From: Neobacillus soli NBRC 102451
GTDB lineage: Bacteria; Bacillota; Bacilli; Bacillales; Cytobacillaceae
Direction: 5' to 3'
DNA: 64,000 bases
Assembly (NCBI RefSeq): GCF_001591665.1
Contig: NZ_BCVI01000061.1
Coordinates: 1 to 64,000 of the forward strand
Position 1 is the first letter of the stretch. Each line of letters opens with the position of its first letter. Under the pieces are notes generated by a model, which searched no databases, was not told the origin of the DNA, and saw only the letters and a list, made by a program, of their open reading frames with translations. The translations under genes were made by a program, and so were the position numbers. Positions 19,726 through 32,010 of the stretch are shown piece by piece.

Positions 19726-20085
19726 ATGACTAAAGAACAAATCATTGAAGCAGTTAAATCTATGACTGTTTTAGAACTTAACGATCTAGTAAAAGCAATC
19801 GAAGAAGAATTCGGCGTAACTGCAGCAGCTCCTGTAGCAGCTGGCGGCGCAGCTGTTGCAGCTGTTGAAGAGCAAACTGAATTTGATGTTATCCTAGCTA
19901 GCGCTGGCGACCAAAAAATCAAAGTTATCAAGGTAGTACGTGAAATCACTGGCCTTGGACTTAAAGAAGCAAAAGACCTTGTTGACAATGCACCTAAGAC
20001 TATTAAAGAAGGCGTTGCTAAAGACGAAGCTGAAGCAGTTAAAGCTAAGCTTGCTGAAGTTGGAGCAAACGTTGAAGTTAAGTAA
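19726..20085 (+). CDS. rplL: 50S ribosomal protein L7/L12
   Basis: L12 is the multicopy stalk protein that recruits translational GTPases. The 119-residue product has the N-terminal dimerisation domain, an alanine-rich hinge (about 36-52), and the C-terminal factor-binding domain with [20 protein letters not shown] and the LVDNAPK segment. ATG follows TAAGGAGGAAA. A strong terminator follows. Confidence 0.97.
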   Translation: MTKEQIIEAVKSMTVLELNDLVKAIEEEFGVTAAAPVAAGGAAVAAVEEQTEFDVILASAGDQKIKVIKVVREITGLGLKEAKDLVDNAPKTIKEGVAKDEAEAVKAKLAEVGANVEVK

Positions 20086-20098
20086 TTATATTATAAAA

Positions 20099-20128
20099 AG
20101 GCTCGCTGCATAAGCGGGCTTTTTTTTC
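20099..20128 (+). terminator. Terminator of rplJ-rplL
   Basis: AGGCTCGCT at 20099-20107 pairs with AGCGGGCTT at 20113-20121 (two G-U pairs), followed by a run of T residues. Confidence 0.85.
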
Positions 20129-20200
20129 CTTACTATCATTTTGTTGATCAGTGTAAGTCCTCGTATTTCTTCAAATATCTACTCTCCGGAGGTGAGTCTA

Positions 20201-20803
20201 ATGTCCGAACACTACTATTCTCGAACCCAAGAGGTTGAAAGTAGCCCTAAATATTGGGAATACACCCTAAGAAATAATCTTTTTCGCTTTAAAACCGATA
20301 ACGGTGTTTTTTCGAAAAGAGAAGTAGATTTTGGCTCACGTTTACTAATTGAGTCTTTTGAAATACCAGAGGTGGAAGGACCAGTTCTTGATGTTGGGTG
20401 CGGCTATGGCCCAATTGGTTTGTCTATTGCGAAGGACAATAACGATCGACTGGTTCACATGGTGGATGTTAATGAACGGGCGATAGAGCTTGCGAAGGAA
20501 AATGCAGCACTAAACAGAACTGAAAATGTTGATATATATGAAAGCGATCGCTTGTTAAATGTAAAAGGAAGTAATTTTGCAGCAATCGTAACGAACCCGC
20601 CGATTAGGGCAGGGAAAAAGACGGTCCATGATATTTTTGAACAAAGCTCTATGCATCTTGCAGCTGAAGGTGAGCTCTGGGTGGTAATCCAGAAAAAGCA
20701 AGGGGCACCATCTACGATAGAAAAATTAAAAGAATTATTTTTTTCCGTTGAGACTATTGACAAATCAAAAGGTTATTTTGTTATTAAGGCGAAAAAAAGT
20801 TGA
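20201..20803 (+). CDS. RsmC-type rRNA methyltransferase (YbxB)
   Basis: This 200-residue class I SAM-dependent methyltransferase matches B. subtilis YbxB and resembles the catalytic half of RsmC/RsmJ-type 16S rRNA guanine methyltransferases. Motif I is VLDVGCGYGPIG (about 63-74). The catalytic NPPIRAGK motif (about 134-141) marks an N2-guanine methyltransferase. I chose ATG 20201 because GGAGGTGAG lies just upstream; the longer frame from 20141 starts beside the terminator. Target base is not known for this clade. Confidence 0.88.
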   Translation: MSEHYYSRTQEVESSPKYWEYTLRNNLFRFKTDNGVFSKREVDFGSRLLIESFEIPEVEGPVLDVGCGYGPIGLSIAKDNNDRLVHMVDVNERAIELAKENAALNRTENVDIYESDRLLNVKGSNFAAIVTNPPIRAGKKTVHDIFEQSSMHLAAEGELWVVIQKKQGAPSTIEKLKELFFSVETIDKSKGYFVIKAKKS

Positions 20804-20834
20804 CTTGAAAATGCCGCTATGATAGCATTATAAA
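20800..20834 (+). promoter_or_regulatory. Promoter region of rpoB-rpoC
   Basis: TTGACT at 20800-20805 with TAGCAT at 20823-20828 (17 bp), or TTGAAA at 20805-20810 with TATAAA at 20829-20834 (18 bp), could serve rpoB. Both overlap, and the -35 of the first overlaps the rsmC-type stop codon. Transcript mapping is needed to choose. Confidence 0.55.
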
Positions 20835-20943
20835 ATGCCATCATAATAAATTCCCAATTATTCCTTAAAATACTTGTTTTTTTAGTATAAAAAGGGAATT
20901 AGAAGGAAACGATGACAAAATAATAGTCAAAATGTGAAAATGT

Positions 20944-20979
20944 GGTTTTTGAGTAAAAAACCCTTTTTCTTTTTGTTTA
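20944..20979 (+). terminator. Terminator-like hairpin in rpoB leader
   Basis: GGTTTTT at 20944-20950 pairs with AAAAACC at 20956-20962, followed by a CTTTTTCTTTTT tract. It lies downstream of the rpoB promoter and 75 bp before the rpoB start, so it could be an attenuator. Confidence 0.5.
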
Positions 20980-21056
20980 ATGGAAAGAGCCTAAACTCTT
21001 TCTTGAAAACATAAATAGATTTTAATAAATAACGCTTGATTTGAGGGGTGAATCAG

Positions 21057-24000
21057 TTGTCAGGTCAACTAGTTCAGTATGGACGACACCGAAAGCGGAG
21101 AAGTTACGCACGAATCAGTGAAGTTTTAGAATTACCAAATCTCATTGAAATTCAAACCGCTTCCTATCAATGGTTTCTTGATGAGGGTTTGCGTGAAATG
21201 TTCCAGGATATTTCACCGATTGAAGATTTTACTGGTAACCTATCACTCGAATTTATTGATTACAGCCTTGGCGATCCAAAGTATTCTGTTGAAGAATCAA
21301 AAGAACGGGACGTTACATATTCTGCTCCATTGCGTGTAAAGGTCCGACTTGTTAACAAAGAAACAGGTGAAGTAAAAGATCAAGATGTATTTATGGGTGA
21401 TTTTCCACTTATGACGGAAACAGGTACGTTTGTCATTAACGGGGCTGAACGTGTTATTGTTTCACAATTAGTGCGTTCTCCGAGCGTTTACTATAGTGGA
21501 AAGCTTGATAAGAATGGAAAACGAGGCTTTTCAGCTACTGTCATTCCGAACCGCGGCGCTTGGCTGGAATATGAAACAGATGCCAAAGATGTCGTATATG
21601 TGAGAATAGATCGTACTCGGAAACTGCCCGTTACGGTTCTTTTGCGTGCACTTGGCTTTGGCTCTGATCAAGAAATCATTGAATTGATTGGAGATAACGA
21701 GTATATTCGTAACACTTTGGAGAAGGACAATACGGAGGGTGTCGATAAGGCACTTCTAGAAATCTATGAGCGGCTTCGTCCCGGTGAACCTCCTACCGTT
21801 GAAAACGCAAAGAGTTTATTGGTGTCCCGCTTTTTTGATCCAAAGCGCTATGATCTAGCTAATGTAGGCCGCTATAAAATTAATAAGAAGCTTCATATTA
21901 AAAATCGCTTATTCAACCAACGGTTAGCGGAATCCCTAGCGGACCCCGAAACTGGCGAAATTATTGCTGAAAAAGGAACGGTTCTAGATAGGAGAAACCT
22001 GGATAGAGTCTTGCCGGCCCTTGAAAAGAACATCAACTTTAAAGGCTTTAGCCCTTATGGCGGCGTAGTTAGTGAAGAAATCATCCTTCAGGACATTAAA
22101 ATTTATGCTCCTGGTGATGAAAATGAAAAAGTAATTAACGTCTTAGGTAATGCCTATGTGGCTGAACCGATTAAAAATATTACGCCTGCAGATATCATTG
22201 CATCGATTAGCTACTTCTTCAATTTGCTGCATGGAGTAGGCGATACAGACGATATTGACCATTTAGGCAACAGACGTCTTCGTTCTGTTGGAGAGCTCTT
22301 ACAAAACCAGTTCCGCATCGGTTTATCCCGGATGGAGCGGGTTGTTCGTGAAAGAATGTCGATCCAAGATACAGCAACCATTACACCGCAGCAATTAATC
22401 AATATTCGTCCGGTTATTGCTTCAATCAAAGAGTTCTTTGGAAGCTCACAGTTATCACAGTTCATGGACCAAACCAACCCGCTTGCTGAATTAACGCACA
22501 AGCGTCGTTTATCTGCACTAGGACCAGGTGGTTTAACACGTGAGCGCGCAGGTTTTGAAGTGCGTGACGTTCACTATTCTCACTATGGCCGTATGTGCCC
22601 TATTGAAACACCAGAGGGCCCGAACATTGGACTGATTAACTCGTTATCATCTTATGCTAAGGTGAACCGCTTTGGATTTATTGAAACACCATACCGTCGT
22701 GTTGACCCTGATACTGGCAAAGTAACAAGCCGGATTGATTATCAAACGGCGGATGAAGAAGATAACTATGTAGTTGCGCAAGCAAACGCCCGTCTAGATG
22801 AGGATGGTTCGTTCCTAGATGAAGATGTTGTAGCACGTTTCCGTGGAGAAAACACGGTTGTAAAACGCGACCGCATTGATTATATGGATGTATCTCCTAA
22901 GCAGGTTGTTTCTGCAGCAACAGCATGTATCCCGTTCCTTGAAAATGATGACTCCAACCGAGCTCTAATGGGAGCGAACATGCAGCGTCAAGCAGTACCT
23001 CTTATGCAGCCAGAAGCCCCAAGGGTTGGTACAGGTATGGAATACGTATCTGGTAAAGACTCTGGTGCGGCAGTTATTTGTAAACATGAAGGTATTGTTG
23101 AGCATGTGGAAGCACGTGAAGTATGGGTCCGCCGCATTAACGTAGTCGACGGGCAAGAAGTAAGAGGAAATCTTGATAAATATCGCATGTTGAAATTCAT
23201 TCGTTCCAACCAAGGAACATGCTATAACCAACGTCCAATTGTCGCCGTTGGCAACCATGTAACAAAAGGTGAAATACTCGCTGACGGTCCTTCGATGGAA
23301 TTAGGTGAATTAGCACTTGGTCGCAACGTGCTTGTAGCATTCATGACATGGGATGGCTATAACTATGAAGATGCGATTATTATGAGTGAACGTCTGGTTA
23401 AAGACGATGTATATACGTCGATTCATATTGAAGAATACGAATCAGAGTCCCGTGATACAAAGCTCGGACCAGAAGAAATCACTCGTGATATTCCAAACGT
23501 CGGTGAAGACGCACTACGCAATTTAGATGAGCGTGGGATTATCCGGACTGGCGCTGAAGTAAAAGACGGAGACCTGCTTGTTGGAAAGGTTACACCAAAA
23601 GGGGTAACCGAGTTAACAGCGGAAGAACGACTTCTACATGCTATTTTCGGTGAAAAGGCTCGTGAAGTACGTGATACATCGCTTCGTGTTCCACACGGCG
23701 GCGGCGGTATCGTCCTTGATGTTAAAGTCTTTAATCGTGAAGATGGCGATGAACTTCCACCGGGTGTAAATCAGCTTGTCCGTGCCTATATCGTTCAGAA
23801 ACGTAAAATTTCTGAAGGAGATAAAATGGCAGGACGCCACGGTAACAAAGGGGTAATTTCAAGAATATTACCAGAAGAAGATATGCCGTATTTACCAGAT
23901 GGCACACCAGTAGATATCATGTTAAATCCACTAGGGGTTCCATCGCGGATGAATATCGGACAGGTGCTTGAGCTCCATCTAGGAATGGCGGCACGCTATC

Positions 24001-24617
24001 TGGGCATTCACGTCGCTTCTCCAGTATTTGACGGAGCCACTGAAGATGATGTTTGGAGTACGATTGAAGAAGCGGGTATGGCTCGCGATGCGAAAACCGT
24101 CCTTTATGATGGCCGTTCCGGCGAACCATTTGATAACCGTGTCTCTGTTGGTGTCATGTATATGATTAAACTGGCACACATGGTTGATGATAAACTCCAT
24201 GCCCGTTCAACTGGACCTTACTCACTTGTTACGCAGCAGCCACTTGGCGGTAAAGCACAATTTGGCGGACAGCGTTTTGGTGAGATGGAAGTTTGGGCAC
24301 TTGAGGCATACGGGGCAGCATATACGCTTCAAGAAATTCTTACGGTTAAATCAGATGACGTTGTTGGTCGTGTGAAAACCTATGAAGCCATCGTCAAAGG
24401 CGAAAACGTTCCGGAACCTGGCGTACCGGAGTCATTCAAAGTTTTAATTAAAGAACTTCAGAGCCTTGGTTTGGATGTTAAGATCCTTTCCGGTGATGAA
24501 AAAGAAATAGAAATGCGCGATACGGAAGATGACGATGATTTACAGCAAGTTGATACATTAAACATTGTTCCTGAGGCGCAACATGCTGTATCCGAAAAGG
24601 TCGGTTCAAAAGAATAA
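21057..24617 (+). CDS. rpoB: RNA polymerase beta subunit
   Basis: RpoB is the beta subunit of the RNA polymerase core. The 1186-residue protein is complete. The rifampicin-binding segment [15 protein letters not shown] and [10 protein letters not shown] keeps the usual sensitive-type residues. The active-site [11 protein letters not shown] motif and the C-terminal [21 protein letters not shown] are present. I chose TTG 21057, matching the B. subtilis TTG start and placed 6-7 bases after GAGGGGTG; the GTG at 21048 lies inside that site. The C-terminal tail is acidic and variable, as in relatives. Confidence 0.98.
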   Translation: MSGQLVQYGRHRKRRSYARISEVLELPNLIEIQTASYQWFLDEGLREMFQDISPIEDFTGNLSLEFIDYSLGDPKYSVEESKERDVTYSAPLRVKVRLVNKETGEVKDQDVFMGDFPLMTETGTFVINGAERVIVSQLVRSPSVYYSGKLDKNGKRGFSATVIPNRGAWLEYETDAKDVVYVRIDRTRKLPVTVLLRALGFGSDQEIIELIGDNEYIRNTLEKDNTEGVDKALLEIYERLRPGEPPTVENAKSLLVSRFFDPKRYDLANVGRYKINKKLHIKNRLFNQRLAESLADPETGEIIAEKGTVLDRRNLDRVLPALEKNINFKGFSPYGGVVSEEIILQDIKIYAPGDENEKVINVLGNAYVAEPIKNITPADIIASISYFFNLLHGVGDTDDIDHLGNRRLRSVGELLQNQFRIGLSRMERVVRERMSIQDTATITPQQLINIRPVIASIKEFFGSSQLSQFMDQTNPLAELTHKRRLSALGPGGLTRERAGFEVRDVHYSHYGRMCPIETPEGPNIGLINSLSSYAKVNRFGFIETPYRRVDPDTGKVTSRIDYQTADEEDNYVVAQANARLDEDGSFLDEDVVARFRGENTVVKRDRIDYMDVSPKQVVSAATACIPFLENDDSNRALMGANMQRQAVPLMQPEAPRVGTGMEYVSGKDSGAAVICKHEGIVEHVEAREVWVRRINVVDGQEVRGNLDKYRMLKFIRSNQGTCYNQRPIVAVGNHVTKGEILADGPSMELGELALGRNVLVAFMTWDGYNYEDAIIMSERLVKDDVYTSIHIEEYESESRDTKLGPEEITRDIPNVGEDALRNLDERGIIRTGAEVKDGDLLVGKVTPKGVTELTAEERLLHAIFGEKAREVRDTSLRVPHGGGGIVLDVKVFNREDGDELPPGVNQLVRAYIVQKRKISEGDKMAGRHGNKGVISRILPEEDMPYLPDGTPVDIMLNPLGVPSRMNIGQVLELHLGMAARYLGIHVASPVFDGATEDDVWSTIEEAGMARDAKTVLYDGRSGEPFDNRVSVGVMYMIKLAHMVDDKLHARSTGPYSLVTQQPLGGKAQFGGQRFGEMEVWALEAYGAAYTLQEILTVKSDDVVGRVKTYEAIVKGENVPEPGVPESFKVLIKELQSLGLDVKILSGDEKEIEMRDTEDDDDLQQVDTLNIVPEAQHAVSEKVGSKE

Positions 24618-24622
24618 TTTTT

Positions 24623-24655
24623 GCTGTTAGCGTGCAAAGCGCGCTAACAGCTTTA
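24623..24655 (+). promoter_or_regulatory. Strong hairpin between rpoB and rpoC
   Basis: GCTGTTAGCG at 24623-24632 pairs perfectly with CGCTAACAGC at 24642-24651, followed by TTTATT. The short T tract makes full termination unlikely; it may be a processing or stability element in the rpoBC mRNA. Confidence 0.55.
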
Positions 24656-24704
24656 TTGGGCAATAAGGGTAAAACCTGGAGATATCAAAAGGGAGGTAGG
24701 CCCC

Positions 24705-27700
24705 TTGCTGGATGTTAATAATTTTGAGTATATGAAAATTGGTCTTGCTTCACCGGATAAAATCCGTTCATGGTCATTCGGAGAGGTCAAAAAGCCGGAA
24801 ACGATTAACTATCGTACTTTAAAGCCTGAAAAGGACGGTTTATTCTGTGAAAGAATCTTCGGTCCGACAAAGGACTGGGAATGTCATTGTGGAAAGTACA
24901 AGCGTGTCCGCTATAAAGGTGTCGTTTGTGACCGATGTGGTGTTGAAGTAACACGTGCTAAAGTTCGTCGCGAACGAATGGGTCATATCGAGCTTGCAGC
25001 ACCTGTATCACATATTTGGTACTTTAAAGGTATTCCGAGCCGAATGGGACTTGTCTTAGACATGTCACCAAGAGCCTTGGAGGAAATCATTTACTTTGCC
25101 TCCTATGTAGTAACAGAATCAGGGGATACGGCCCTTGATAAGAAGCAGCTTTTATCTGAAAAGGAATATCGTGCATACCGCGAAAAGTACGGAAACAAAT
25201 TCCAAGCTGCCATGGGTGCAGAAGCAATTAAAAAGCTTCTATTCGATATCGATTTAAATAAAGAAGTAGACGGCTTAAAAGAAGAGTTGAAAACAGCACA
25301 AGGCCAGCGTCGTACCCGTGCGATTAAGCGCCTAGAAGTGTTAGAAGCATTCCGTGGTTCTGGAAACGAGCCTTCTTGGATGATTCTTGATGTTCTTCCT
25401 GTTATTCCGCCTGAACTTCGTCCGATGGTTCAACTCGATGGAGGAAGATTTGCAACATCTGACTTAAACGATCTTTACCGTCGTGTGATTAACCGTAACA
25501 ACCGCTTAAAGCGTTTGTTAGACCTTGGTGCTCCGAGCATCATTGTTCAGAACGAAAAACGGATGCTTCAAGAAGCTGTCGATGCCTTGATTGATAACGG
25601 CCGCCGCGGCCGCCCGGTCACAGGTCCTGGTAACCGTCCATTGAAGTCACTTTCCCATATGTTAAAAGGGAAGCAAGGCCGTTTCCGTCAAAACTTGCTC
25701 GGAAAACGTGTTGACTACTCCGGACGTTCCGTAATCGTAGTAGGTCCAAACTTAAAAATGTATCAGTGCGGCCTTCCGAAAGAAATGGCGCTTGAGCTCT
25801 TTAAGCCATTTGTTATGAAGGAACTTGTTGAAAAGGGCTTAGCACACAATATTAAATCAGCAAAACGAAAAATAGAACGAGTATCCCCGGATGTTTGGGA
25901 CGTTCTTGAAGATGTGATTAGAGAGCATCCAGTCTTGTTAAACCGTGCTCCTACACTGCATAGATTAGGAATTCAGGCCTTTGAACCCACCCTTGTCGAA
26001 GGTAGAGCTATCCGCCTTCATCCGCTTGTTTGTACGGCATATAATGCGGATTTCGACGGTGACCAAATGGCTGTTCACGTACCACTTTCATCAGAGGCGC
26101 AAGCAGAAGCACGATTATTAATGCTTGCAGCGCAAAATATCTTAAACCCTAAAGATGGTAAACCGGTTGTTACCCCTTCTCAGGATATGGTACTAGGTAA
26201 CTATTACCTGACATTAGAAAGAGAAGGCGCAGTCGGTGAAGGGATGATTGTTAAAGATACGAACGAAGCAGTCCTAGCCTATCAAAACGGCTATGCCCAC
26301 TTGCATACACGTGTCGCAGTTCATGCTGGTTCATTAGGAAATGAGACATTCACAGAAGAACAAAACAATAAGTTGCTAATTACAACAGTTGGTAAGCTTA
26401 TATTCAATGAAATTCTGCCGAAATCATTCCCATACATCAATGAACCGACAAGGAATAATTTAGAGGTCGAAACACCTAAAAAATATTTTGTTGAAAAAGG
26501 GGAAGACGTCAGGGCGAAAATTAATGAAATGCCTTTGATTGATCCATTTAAAAAGAAAATCCTTGGAAATATCATTGCTGAAGTATTTAAACGTTTTAAA
26601 ATTACCGAAACGTCAAAAATGCTCGACCGCATGAAGGACTTAGGCTTTAAACATTCAACAAAAGCAGGTCTTACAGTTGGGGTAGCTGACATTGTCGTAC
26701 TTCCTGAAAAACAGGAAATACTTCATGAAGCGCAACATAAAGTTGATAACGTAATGAAGCAATTCCGCCGCGGTTTAATTACCGAAGATGAGCGTTATGA
26801 CCGAGTAATTGCCATCTGGAGTGCTGCAAAAGACACGATTCAAGGGAAGCTAATGAAATCCTTGAATAAAACGAATCCAATCTTTATGATGAGTGATTCC
26901 GGTGCCCGTGGTAACGCGTCTAACTTTACCCAGCTTGCTGGTATGCGTGGTCTAATGGCCAACCCGGCTGGACGGATCATTGAATTACCGATCAAATCAA
27001 GTTTCCGTGAAGGATTAACCGTATTAGAGTACTTTATCTCCACTCATGGTGCGCGTAAAGGTCTTGCTGATACGGCCCTTAAAACGGCTGACTCCGGTTA
27101 TTTAACTCGTCGACTTGTCGACGTTGCACAAGATGTCATTGTACGTGAAGACGATTGTGGTACTGATCGCGGCTTTTTAATCAGTGCCTTAAAAGATGGG
27201 ACAGAAACAATCGAAGGCTTGGACGAACGCCTCATTGGCCGTTATGCCCGCACTCCGATCAGGCATCCTGAAACAAAAGAAGTCCTTGTTCCTGAAAATG
27301 GCTTGATTACTGAGGATATGGCAGAAGTCATTGTTGGAGCGGGTATTGAACAGGTTAAAATCCGTTCTGCGTTTACATGTAATACCCGTCATGGTGTATG
27401 TAAGAAGTGTTATGGCCGTAACTTGGCAACAGGCCAAGAGGTTGAAGTGGGTGAAGCGGTTGGTATTATTGCTGCCCAATCAATCGGCGAGCCAGGTACA
27501 CAGTTAACCATGCGTACGTTCCATACGGGCGGGGTTGCCGGAGATGATATTACCCAAGGTTTACCGCGTATCCAGGAAATCTTTGAAGCGCGTAATCCTA
27601 AAGGGGTTGCTGTTATTACAGAAATCGAAGGTGTCGTTGTAGGCATTAACGAGGGACGTGACCGTCAGCATGAAATCGTCGTTCAAGGCGAAGTGGAGTC

Positions 27701-28304
27701 GCGTACCTATAATGCTCCATATACAGCCCGCTTGAAAGTGGCTGTCAATGATCACGTAGAACGCGGTGAAGAATTAACAGAAGGATCGATTGATCCGAAA
27801 GAGTTAATTAAAGTTAAAGATGTGACATCTGTTCAAGAATACCTATTGCGTGAAGTACAAAAAGTTTACCGCATGCAAGGGGTAGAAATTGGCGATAAGC
27901 ACGTTGAGGTAATGGTCCGTCAAATGTTACGTAAAGTTCGTGTTGGTGATGCAGGGGAAACAGATGTACTTCCAGGTACACTTCTTGATATTCACCAGTT
28001 CACTGATGCGAATGAGAAGGCATTGTTAGCTGGCAAATTGCCTGCAACAGGACGTCCGGTATTACTCGGTATTACAAAAGCGTCGCTTGAGACTGATTCC
28101 TTCTTGTCGGCAGCATCGTTCCAAGAAACCACAAGAGTTCTTACAGACGCAGCGATCAAAGGCAAGCGTGATGAATTACTCGGCTTAAAAGAAAATGTTA
28201 TCATTGGTAAGCTTGTACCAGCAGGAACAGGAATGCAGCGTTACCGTAAAGCAGAACCTGTACTCCGCGATACAACTTCCGAAGAAACCGTAACAATTGA
28301 TTAA
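24705..28304 (+). CDS. rpoC: RNA polymerase beta' subunit
   Basis: RpoC carries the polymerase active site. The 1199-residue protein has the N-terminal zinc-binding set (CHCGKYK and CDRCGVE), the catalytic NADFDGDQM motif (about 447-455) and the bridge helix/trigger-loop region ([16 protein letters not shown]). A second cysteine cluster is [15 protein letters not shown]. It starts at TTG 24705 with GGGAGGTAGG upstream, as in B. subtilis. Confidence 0.98.
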   Translation: MLDVNNFEYMKIGLASPDKIRSWSFGEVKKPETINYRTLKPEKDGLFCERIFGPTKDWECHCGKYKRVRYKGVVCDRCGVEVTRAKVRRERMGHIELAAPVSHIWYFKGIPSRMGLVLDMSPRALEEIIYFASYVVTESGDTALDKKQLLSEKEYRAYREKYGNKFQAAMGAEAIKKLLFDIDLNKEVDGLKEELKTAQGQRRTRAIKRLEVLEAFRGSGNEPSWMILDVLPVIPPELRPMVQLDGGRFATSDLNDLYRRVINRNNRLKRLLDLGAPSIIVQNEKRMLQEAVDALIDNGRRGRPVTGPGNRPLKSLSHMLKGKQGRFRQNLLGKRVDYSGRSVIVVGPNLKMYQCGLPKEMALELFKPFVMKELVEKGLAHNIKSAKRKIERVSPDVWDVLEDVIREHPVLLNRAPTLHRLGIQAFEPTLVEGRAIRLHPLVCTAYNADFDGDQMAVHVPLSSEAQAEARLLMLAAQNILNPKDGKPVVTPSQDMVLGNYYLTLEREGAVGEGMIVKDTNEAVLAYQNGYAHLHTRVAVHAGSLGNETFTEEQNNKLLITTVGKLIFNEILPKSFPYINEPTRNNLEVETPKKYFVEKGEDVRAKINEMPLIDPFKKKILGNIIAEVFKRFKITETSKMLDRMKDLGFKHSTKAGLTVGVADIVVLPEKQEILHEAQHKVDNVMKQFRRGLITEDERYDRVIAIWSAAKDTIQGKLMKSLNKTNPIFMMSDSGARGNASNFTQLAGMRGLMANPAGRIIELPIKSSFREGLTVLEYFISTHGARKGLADTALKTADSGYLTRRLVDVAQDVIVREDDCGTDRGFLISALKDGTETIEGLDERLIGRYARTPIRHPETKEVLVPENGLITEDMAEVIVGAGIEQVKIRSAFTCNTRHGVCKKCYGRNLATGQEVEVGEAVGIIAAQSIGEPGTQLTMRTFHTGGVAGDDITQGLPRIQEIFEARNPKGVAVITEIEGVVVGINEGRDRQHEIVVQGEVESRTYNAPYTARLKVAVNDHVERGEELTEGSIDPKELIKVKDVTSVQEYLLREVQKVYRMQGVEIGDKHVEVMVRQMLRKVRVGDAGETDVLPGTLLDIHQFTDANEKALLAGKLPATGRPVLLGITKASLETDSFLSAASFQETTRVLTDAAIKGKRDELLGLKENVIIGKLVPAGTGMQRYRKAEPVLRDTTSEETVTID

Positions 28305-28310
28305 TTTCTG

Positions 28311-28347
28311 TGCGGTACTTGCTGACAAAAGCAAGTACCGCATTTTA
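28311..28347 (+). terminator. Terminator after rpoC
   Basis: TGCGGTACTTGCT at 28311-28323 pairs perfectly over 13 bp with AGCAAGTACCGCA at 28330-28342, followed by TTTTA. The T tract is short but the stem is very stable. Confidence 0.75.
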
Positions 28348-28394
28348 AAGGGAATTCATTTAAGGACGGCTTTCATAAAAATGTAAAAGTATAG

Positions 28395-28423
28395 TTGACA
28401 TCCTTTTGGGAAGATGATATTAT
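28395..28423 (+). promoter_or_regulatory. Promoter of the str operon
   Basis: TTGACA at 28395-28400, 17 bp, TATTAT at 28418-28423 with a TGA extended -10. It drives rplGB-rpsL-rpsG-fusA. Confidence 0.85.
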
Positions 28424-28468
28424 ATCAAAGGTGCTTCTATTCACCTGATACTTTGGAGGATATGATTT

Positions 28469-28717
28469 ATGTCTTATGAAAAAGTATTGCAGGCACAAAG
28501 AGTTATCATAGGAACCAAACAAACAGTAAAGGCATTAAGGGAAGGTAAAGTTCAGGAGTTAATCGTCGCAGGCGATGCTGAAGCGAAAGTAACAGCAAAG
28601 GTTGTTGATGTGGCAAAAGAATTTAATGTTCCCATCCTAAAAGTCGACTCAATGAAAAAGTTGGGGAAAGCATGCGGGATCGAAGTTGGTGCTTCCACTG
28701 TTGCAATTATCCGTTAA
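28469..28717 (+). CDS. rplGB: L7Ae-family ribosomal protein (RplGB/YbxF)
   Basis: This 82-residue protein belongs to the L7Ae/L30e family, which binds kink-turn RNA; B. subtilis YbxF is shown to bind k-turns. It has the family's [11 protein letters not shown] start and the C-terminal [17 protein letters not shown] segment. It is the first gene of the str operon, directly upstream of rpsL. Confidence 0.93.
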   Translation: MSYEKVLQAQRVIIGTKQTVKALREGKVQELIVAGDAEAKVTAKVVDVAKEFNVPILKVDSMKKLGKACGIEVGASTVAIIR

Positions 28718-28805
28718 AAGCTGTTTTTGTAGATAGATTAGTCTGCAAAAACTTTGTTTTTGCAAAAAAATGAACCACCTGGATGTGTGGGCTTACAAAT
28801 AATGA

Positions 28806-29243
<438 letters not shown>

Positions 29244-29282
29244 TCTCAATAAATAGAAGCTTTATTGAAAGGAGGAAAATAC

Positions 29283-29753
29283 ATGCCACGTAAAGGTCCT
29301 GTAGCAAAAAGAGACGTATTACCAGATCCGTTATATAATTCAAAACTAGTTACTCGTCTAATCAACAAAATGATGGTTGACGGTAAAAGAGGTAAATCAC
29401 AAGCTATTCTTTATTCAGCGTTTGAAACAATTCGCGAACGTACTGGTAAAGAGCCGATGGAAGTATTCGATGCAGCGCTTAAAAATATTATGCCTGTACT
29501 AGAAGTTAGAGCCCGCCGTGTAGGTGGAGCTAACTACCAAGTTCCAGTTGAGGTGCGTCCAGACCGCCGTTCAACTCTAGGTCTTCGTTGGTTGGTGAAT
29601 TATTCACGTAACCGCGGTGAAAAAACGATGGAAGAGCGTTTAGCTCATGAAATCATGGATGCAGCAAACAACACTGGTGCAGCTGTTAAGAAACGTGAAG
29701 ATACACACAAAATGGCAGAAGCAAACAAAGCGTTTGCTCACTATCGTTGGTAA
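29283..29753 (+). CDS. rpsG: 30S ribosomal protein S7
   Basis: S7 nucleates assembly of the 30S head. The 156-residue protein starts [16 protein letters not shown] and has the [14 protein letters not shown] segment. I chose ATG 29283, which follows AAAGGAGGAAAA; the in-frame TTG-type extension to 29265 overlaps that site. Confidence 0.97.
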   Translation: MPRKGPVAKRDVLPDPLYNSKLVTRLINKMMVDGKRGKSQAILYSAFETIRERTGKEPMEVFDAALKNIMPVLEVRARRVGGANYQVPVEVRPDRRSTLGLRWLVNYSRNRGEKTMEERLAHEIMDAANNTGAAVKKREDTHKMAEANKAFAHYRW

Positions 29754-29801
29754 TCTAACCTTCAATATAAAAACTTTCATACTAGGAAGGAGAAAGACCC
29801 A

Positions 29802-31883
29802 ATGGCAAGAGAGTTCTCCTTAGCAAATACTCGTAATATCGGTATCATGGCACACATCGATGCCGGTAAAACGACGACCACTGAGCGTGTACTTTACTAC
29901 ACTGGTAAAATTCATAAAATCGGTGAAACACATGAAGGCGCTTCTCAGATGGACTGGATGGAGCAGGAACAAGAACGCGGAATCACGATTACTTCCGCAG
30001 CAACAACTGCATCATGGCATGGTCATCGCGTAAACATCATTGACACACCAGGACACGTAGACTTCACGGTTGAAGTTGAACGTTCACTCCGTGTCCTTGA
30101 TGGCGCTGTAGCTGTTCTAGATGCGCAATCAGGTGTTGAACCGCAAACTGAAACAGTTTGGCGTCAAGCAACAACATATGGTGTACCGCGTGTTGTATAC
30201 GTTAATAAGATGGATAAAATTGGAGCAGACTTCTTATATTCTATAGGAACAATCCATGACCGTCTGCAAGCAAATGCGCATGCAATCCAGTTGCCAATCG
30301 GCGCTGAAGATCAGTTTAACGGAATCATTGACCTTGTAGAAATGAATGCAGTATTCTACGGAAATGACTTGGGCACAGATATTGAAGTGCGCGAAATTCC
30401 AGAAGAATACATGGCTCAAGCTGAAGAATATCGCGAAAAGCTAGTAGAAGCAGTAGCAGAACTGGATGAAGAGTTAATGGAGAAATACCTTGGTGGTGAA
30501 GAAATCACTAAAGAAGAGCTTAAAGCTGGCATTCGTAAAGGTACCGTTAATGTTGAATTCTACCCTGTAATCTGTGGATCAGCATTCAAAAACAAAGGTG
30601 TTCAATTAATGCTGGATGCAGTTATTGATTATCTTCCATCTCCATTAGATGTACCTGCAATCAAAGGTCATGCACCTGATGAAGAGGATGTAGTCATAGA
30701 ACGTCATTCTAGTGATGAAGAGCCATTCTCGGCTCTAGCATTCAAAGTTATGACTGACCCTTATGTTGGTAAATTAACGTTCTTCCGTGTTTATTCTGGA
30801 ACATTAGAGTCTGGCTCGTATGTGCAGAACTCTACTAAAGGAAAACGCGAACGTGTTGGACGTATTCTGCAAATGCATGCAAACAGCCGTCAAGAAATCT
30901 CTAAGGTATACGCTGGCGATATCGCTGCAGCTGTAGGACTGAAGGATACAACTACTGGTGATACACTTTGTGATGACAAAAATCTTGTAATCCTTGAGTC
31001 TATGCAATTCCCTGAGCCAGTAATTCAACTTTCAGTTGAGCCAAAATCAAAAGCAGACCAAGACAAGATGACTACGGCACTGCAAAAACTTCAAGAAGAA
31101 GATCCGACATTCCGTGCACATACTGATCAGGAAACTGGACAGGTTATCATTGCCGGTATGGGTGAACTTCATCTTGATATCTTAGTTGACCGTATGCGTC
31201 GTGAGTTCAAGGTTGAAGCTAACGTAGGTGCACCACAGGTTGCCTATCGTGAAACATTCCGTGGTTCAGCACAAGTTGAAGGTAAATTTGCCCGTCAATC
31301 TGGTGGTCGTGGACAATATGGACATGTTTGGATTGAATTTGGACCAAACGAAGAAGGAAAAGGCTTTGAGTTTGTTAACGGTATTGTCGGTGGTGTTGTT
31401 CCTCGTGAATACATCCCTGCAGTTCAAGCTGGTCTTGTAGATGCCTTAGATCGTGGTGTTCTTGCTGGATATCCATTGGTTGATATTAAAGCGAGATTGT
31501 TTGATGGATCATACCATGATGTTGACTCCTCGGAAATGGCGTTTAAGATTGCTGCATCTATGGCACTTAAGAATGCTGCGTCCAAGTGTAACCCTGTTAT
31601 CCTTGAACCAACGATGAGGGTTGAAGTTACAATTCCTGAAGAATATTTAGGAGATATCATGGGCCAAATTACTGCTCGTCGTGGACGTGTTGAAGGTATG
31701 GAAGCTCGTGGTAACGCACAGGTGGTACGTTCAATGGTTCCACTATCAGAAATGTTTGGATACGCTACATCGCTTCGTTCTAGTACACAAGGTCGCGGAG
31801 TATTCTCTATGCACTTTGATCACTACGAGGAAGTTCCGAAATCAATTTCTGAAGAAATCATCAAAAAAAATAAAGGTGAATAA
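29802..31883 (+). CDS. fusA: Elongation factor G
   Basis: EF-G catalyses translocation and, with RRF, ribosome recycling. The 693-residue protein has the P-loop [12 protein letters not shown] (about 16-27), DTPGHVDF (G3), and NKMDKIGAD (G4), then domains II-V including the domain IV-V region of full length. It starts at ATG 29802 after GAAGGAGAAAG. Its last codons form one arm of a hairpin overlapping the tuf promoter. Confidence 0.98.
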   Translation: MAREFSLANTRNIGIMAHIDAGKTTTTERVLYYTGKIHKIGETHEGASQMDWMEQEQERGITITSAATTASWHGHRVNIIDTPGHVDFTVEVERSLRVLDGAVAVLDAQSGVEPQTETVWRQATTYGVPRVVYVNKMDKIGADFLYSIGTIHDRLQANAHAIQLPIGAEDQFNGIIDLVEMNAVFYGNDLGTDIEVREIPEEYMAQAEEYREKLVEAVAELDEELMEKYLGGEEITKEELKAGIRKGTVNVEFYPVICGSAFKNKGVQLMLDAVIDYLPSPLDVPAIKGHAPDEEDVVIERHSSDEEPFSALAFKVMTDPYVGKLTFFRVYSGTLESGSYVQNSTKGKRERVGRILQMHANSRQEISKVYAGDIAAAVGLKDTTTGDTLCDDKNLVILESMQFPEPVIQLSVEPKSKADQDKMTTALQKLQEEDPTFRAHTDQETGQVIIAGMGELHLDILVDRMRREFKVEANVGAPQVAYRETFRGSAQVEGKFARQSGGRGQYGHVWIEFGPNEEGKGFEFVNGIVGGVVPREYIPAVQAGLVDALDRGVLAGYPLVDIKARLFDGSYHDVDSSEMAFKIAASMALKNAASKCNPVILEPTMRVEVTIPEEYLGDIMGQITARRGRVEGMEARGNAQVVRSMVPLSEMFGYATSLRSSTQGRGVFSMHFDHYEEVPKSISEEIIKKNKGE

Positions 31884-31912
31884 TTGATTTTCACCTTTCT
31901 ATAAAGTATAAC
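31872..31912 (+). promoter_or_regulatory. tuf promoter inside a fusA-end hairpin
   Basis: TTGATT at 31884-31889, 17 bp, TATAAC at 31907-31912 is a SigA-type promoter for tuf. The -35 lies in the loop of a perfect 9-bp hairpin: AAAGGTGAA at 31872-31880 against TTCACCTTT at 31890-31898, whose first arm is the end of fusA. Confidence 0.65.
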
Positions 31913-32010
31913 TACTATTGTAAGCATTGAAGCTGAGAAAATGGGACAACCATTTCACAGCTTCAATAATAAAAATACTTAACTTTTATAATTTAGAGGA
32001 GGATTTCCAA

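Noticed and set aside
22436-22540. Rifampicin-resistance changes in rpoB
   Set aside because: The resistance-determining segment keeps the usual sensitive residues.
31927-32010. N-terminal extension of EF-Tu
   Set aside because: The extra 28 residues are not in any EF-Tu; the strong ribosome-binding site and family start are at 32011.
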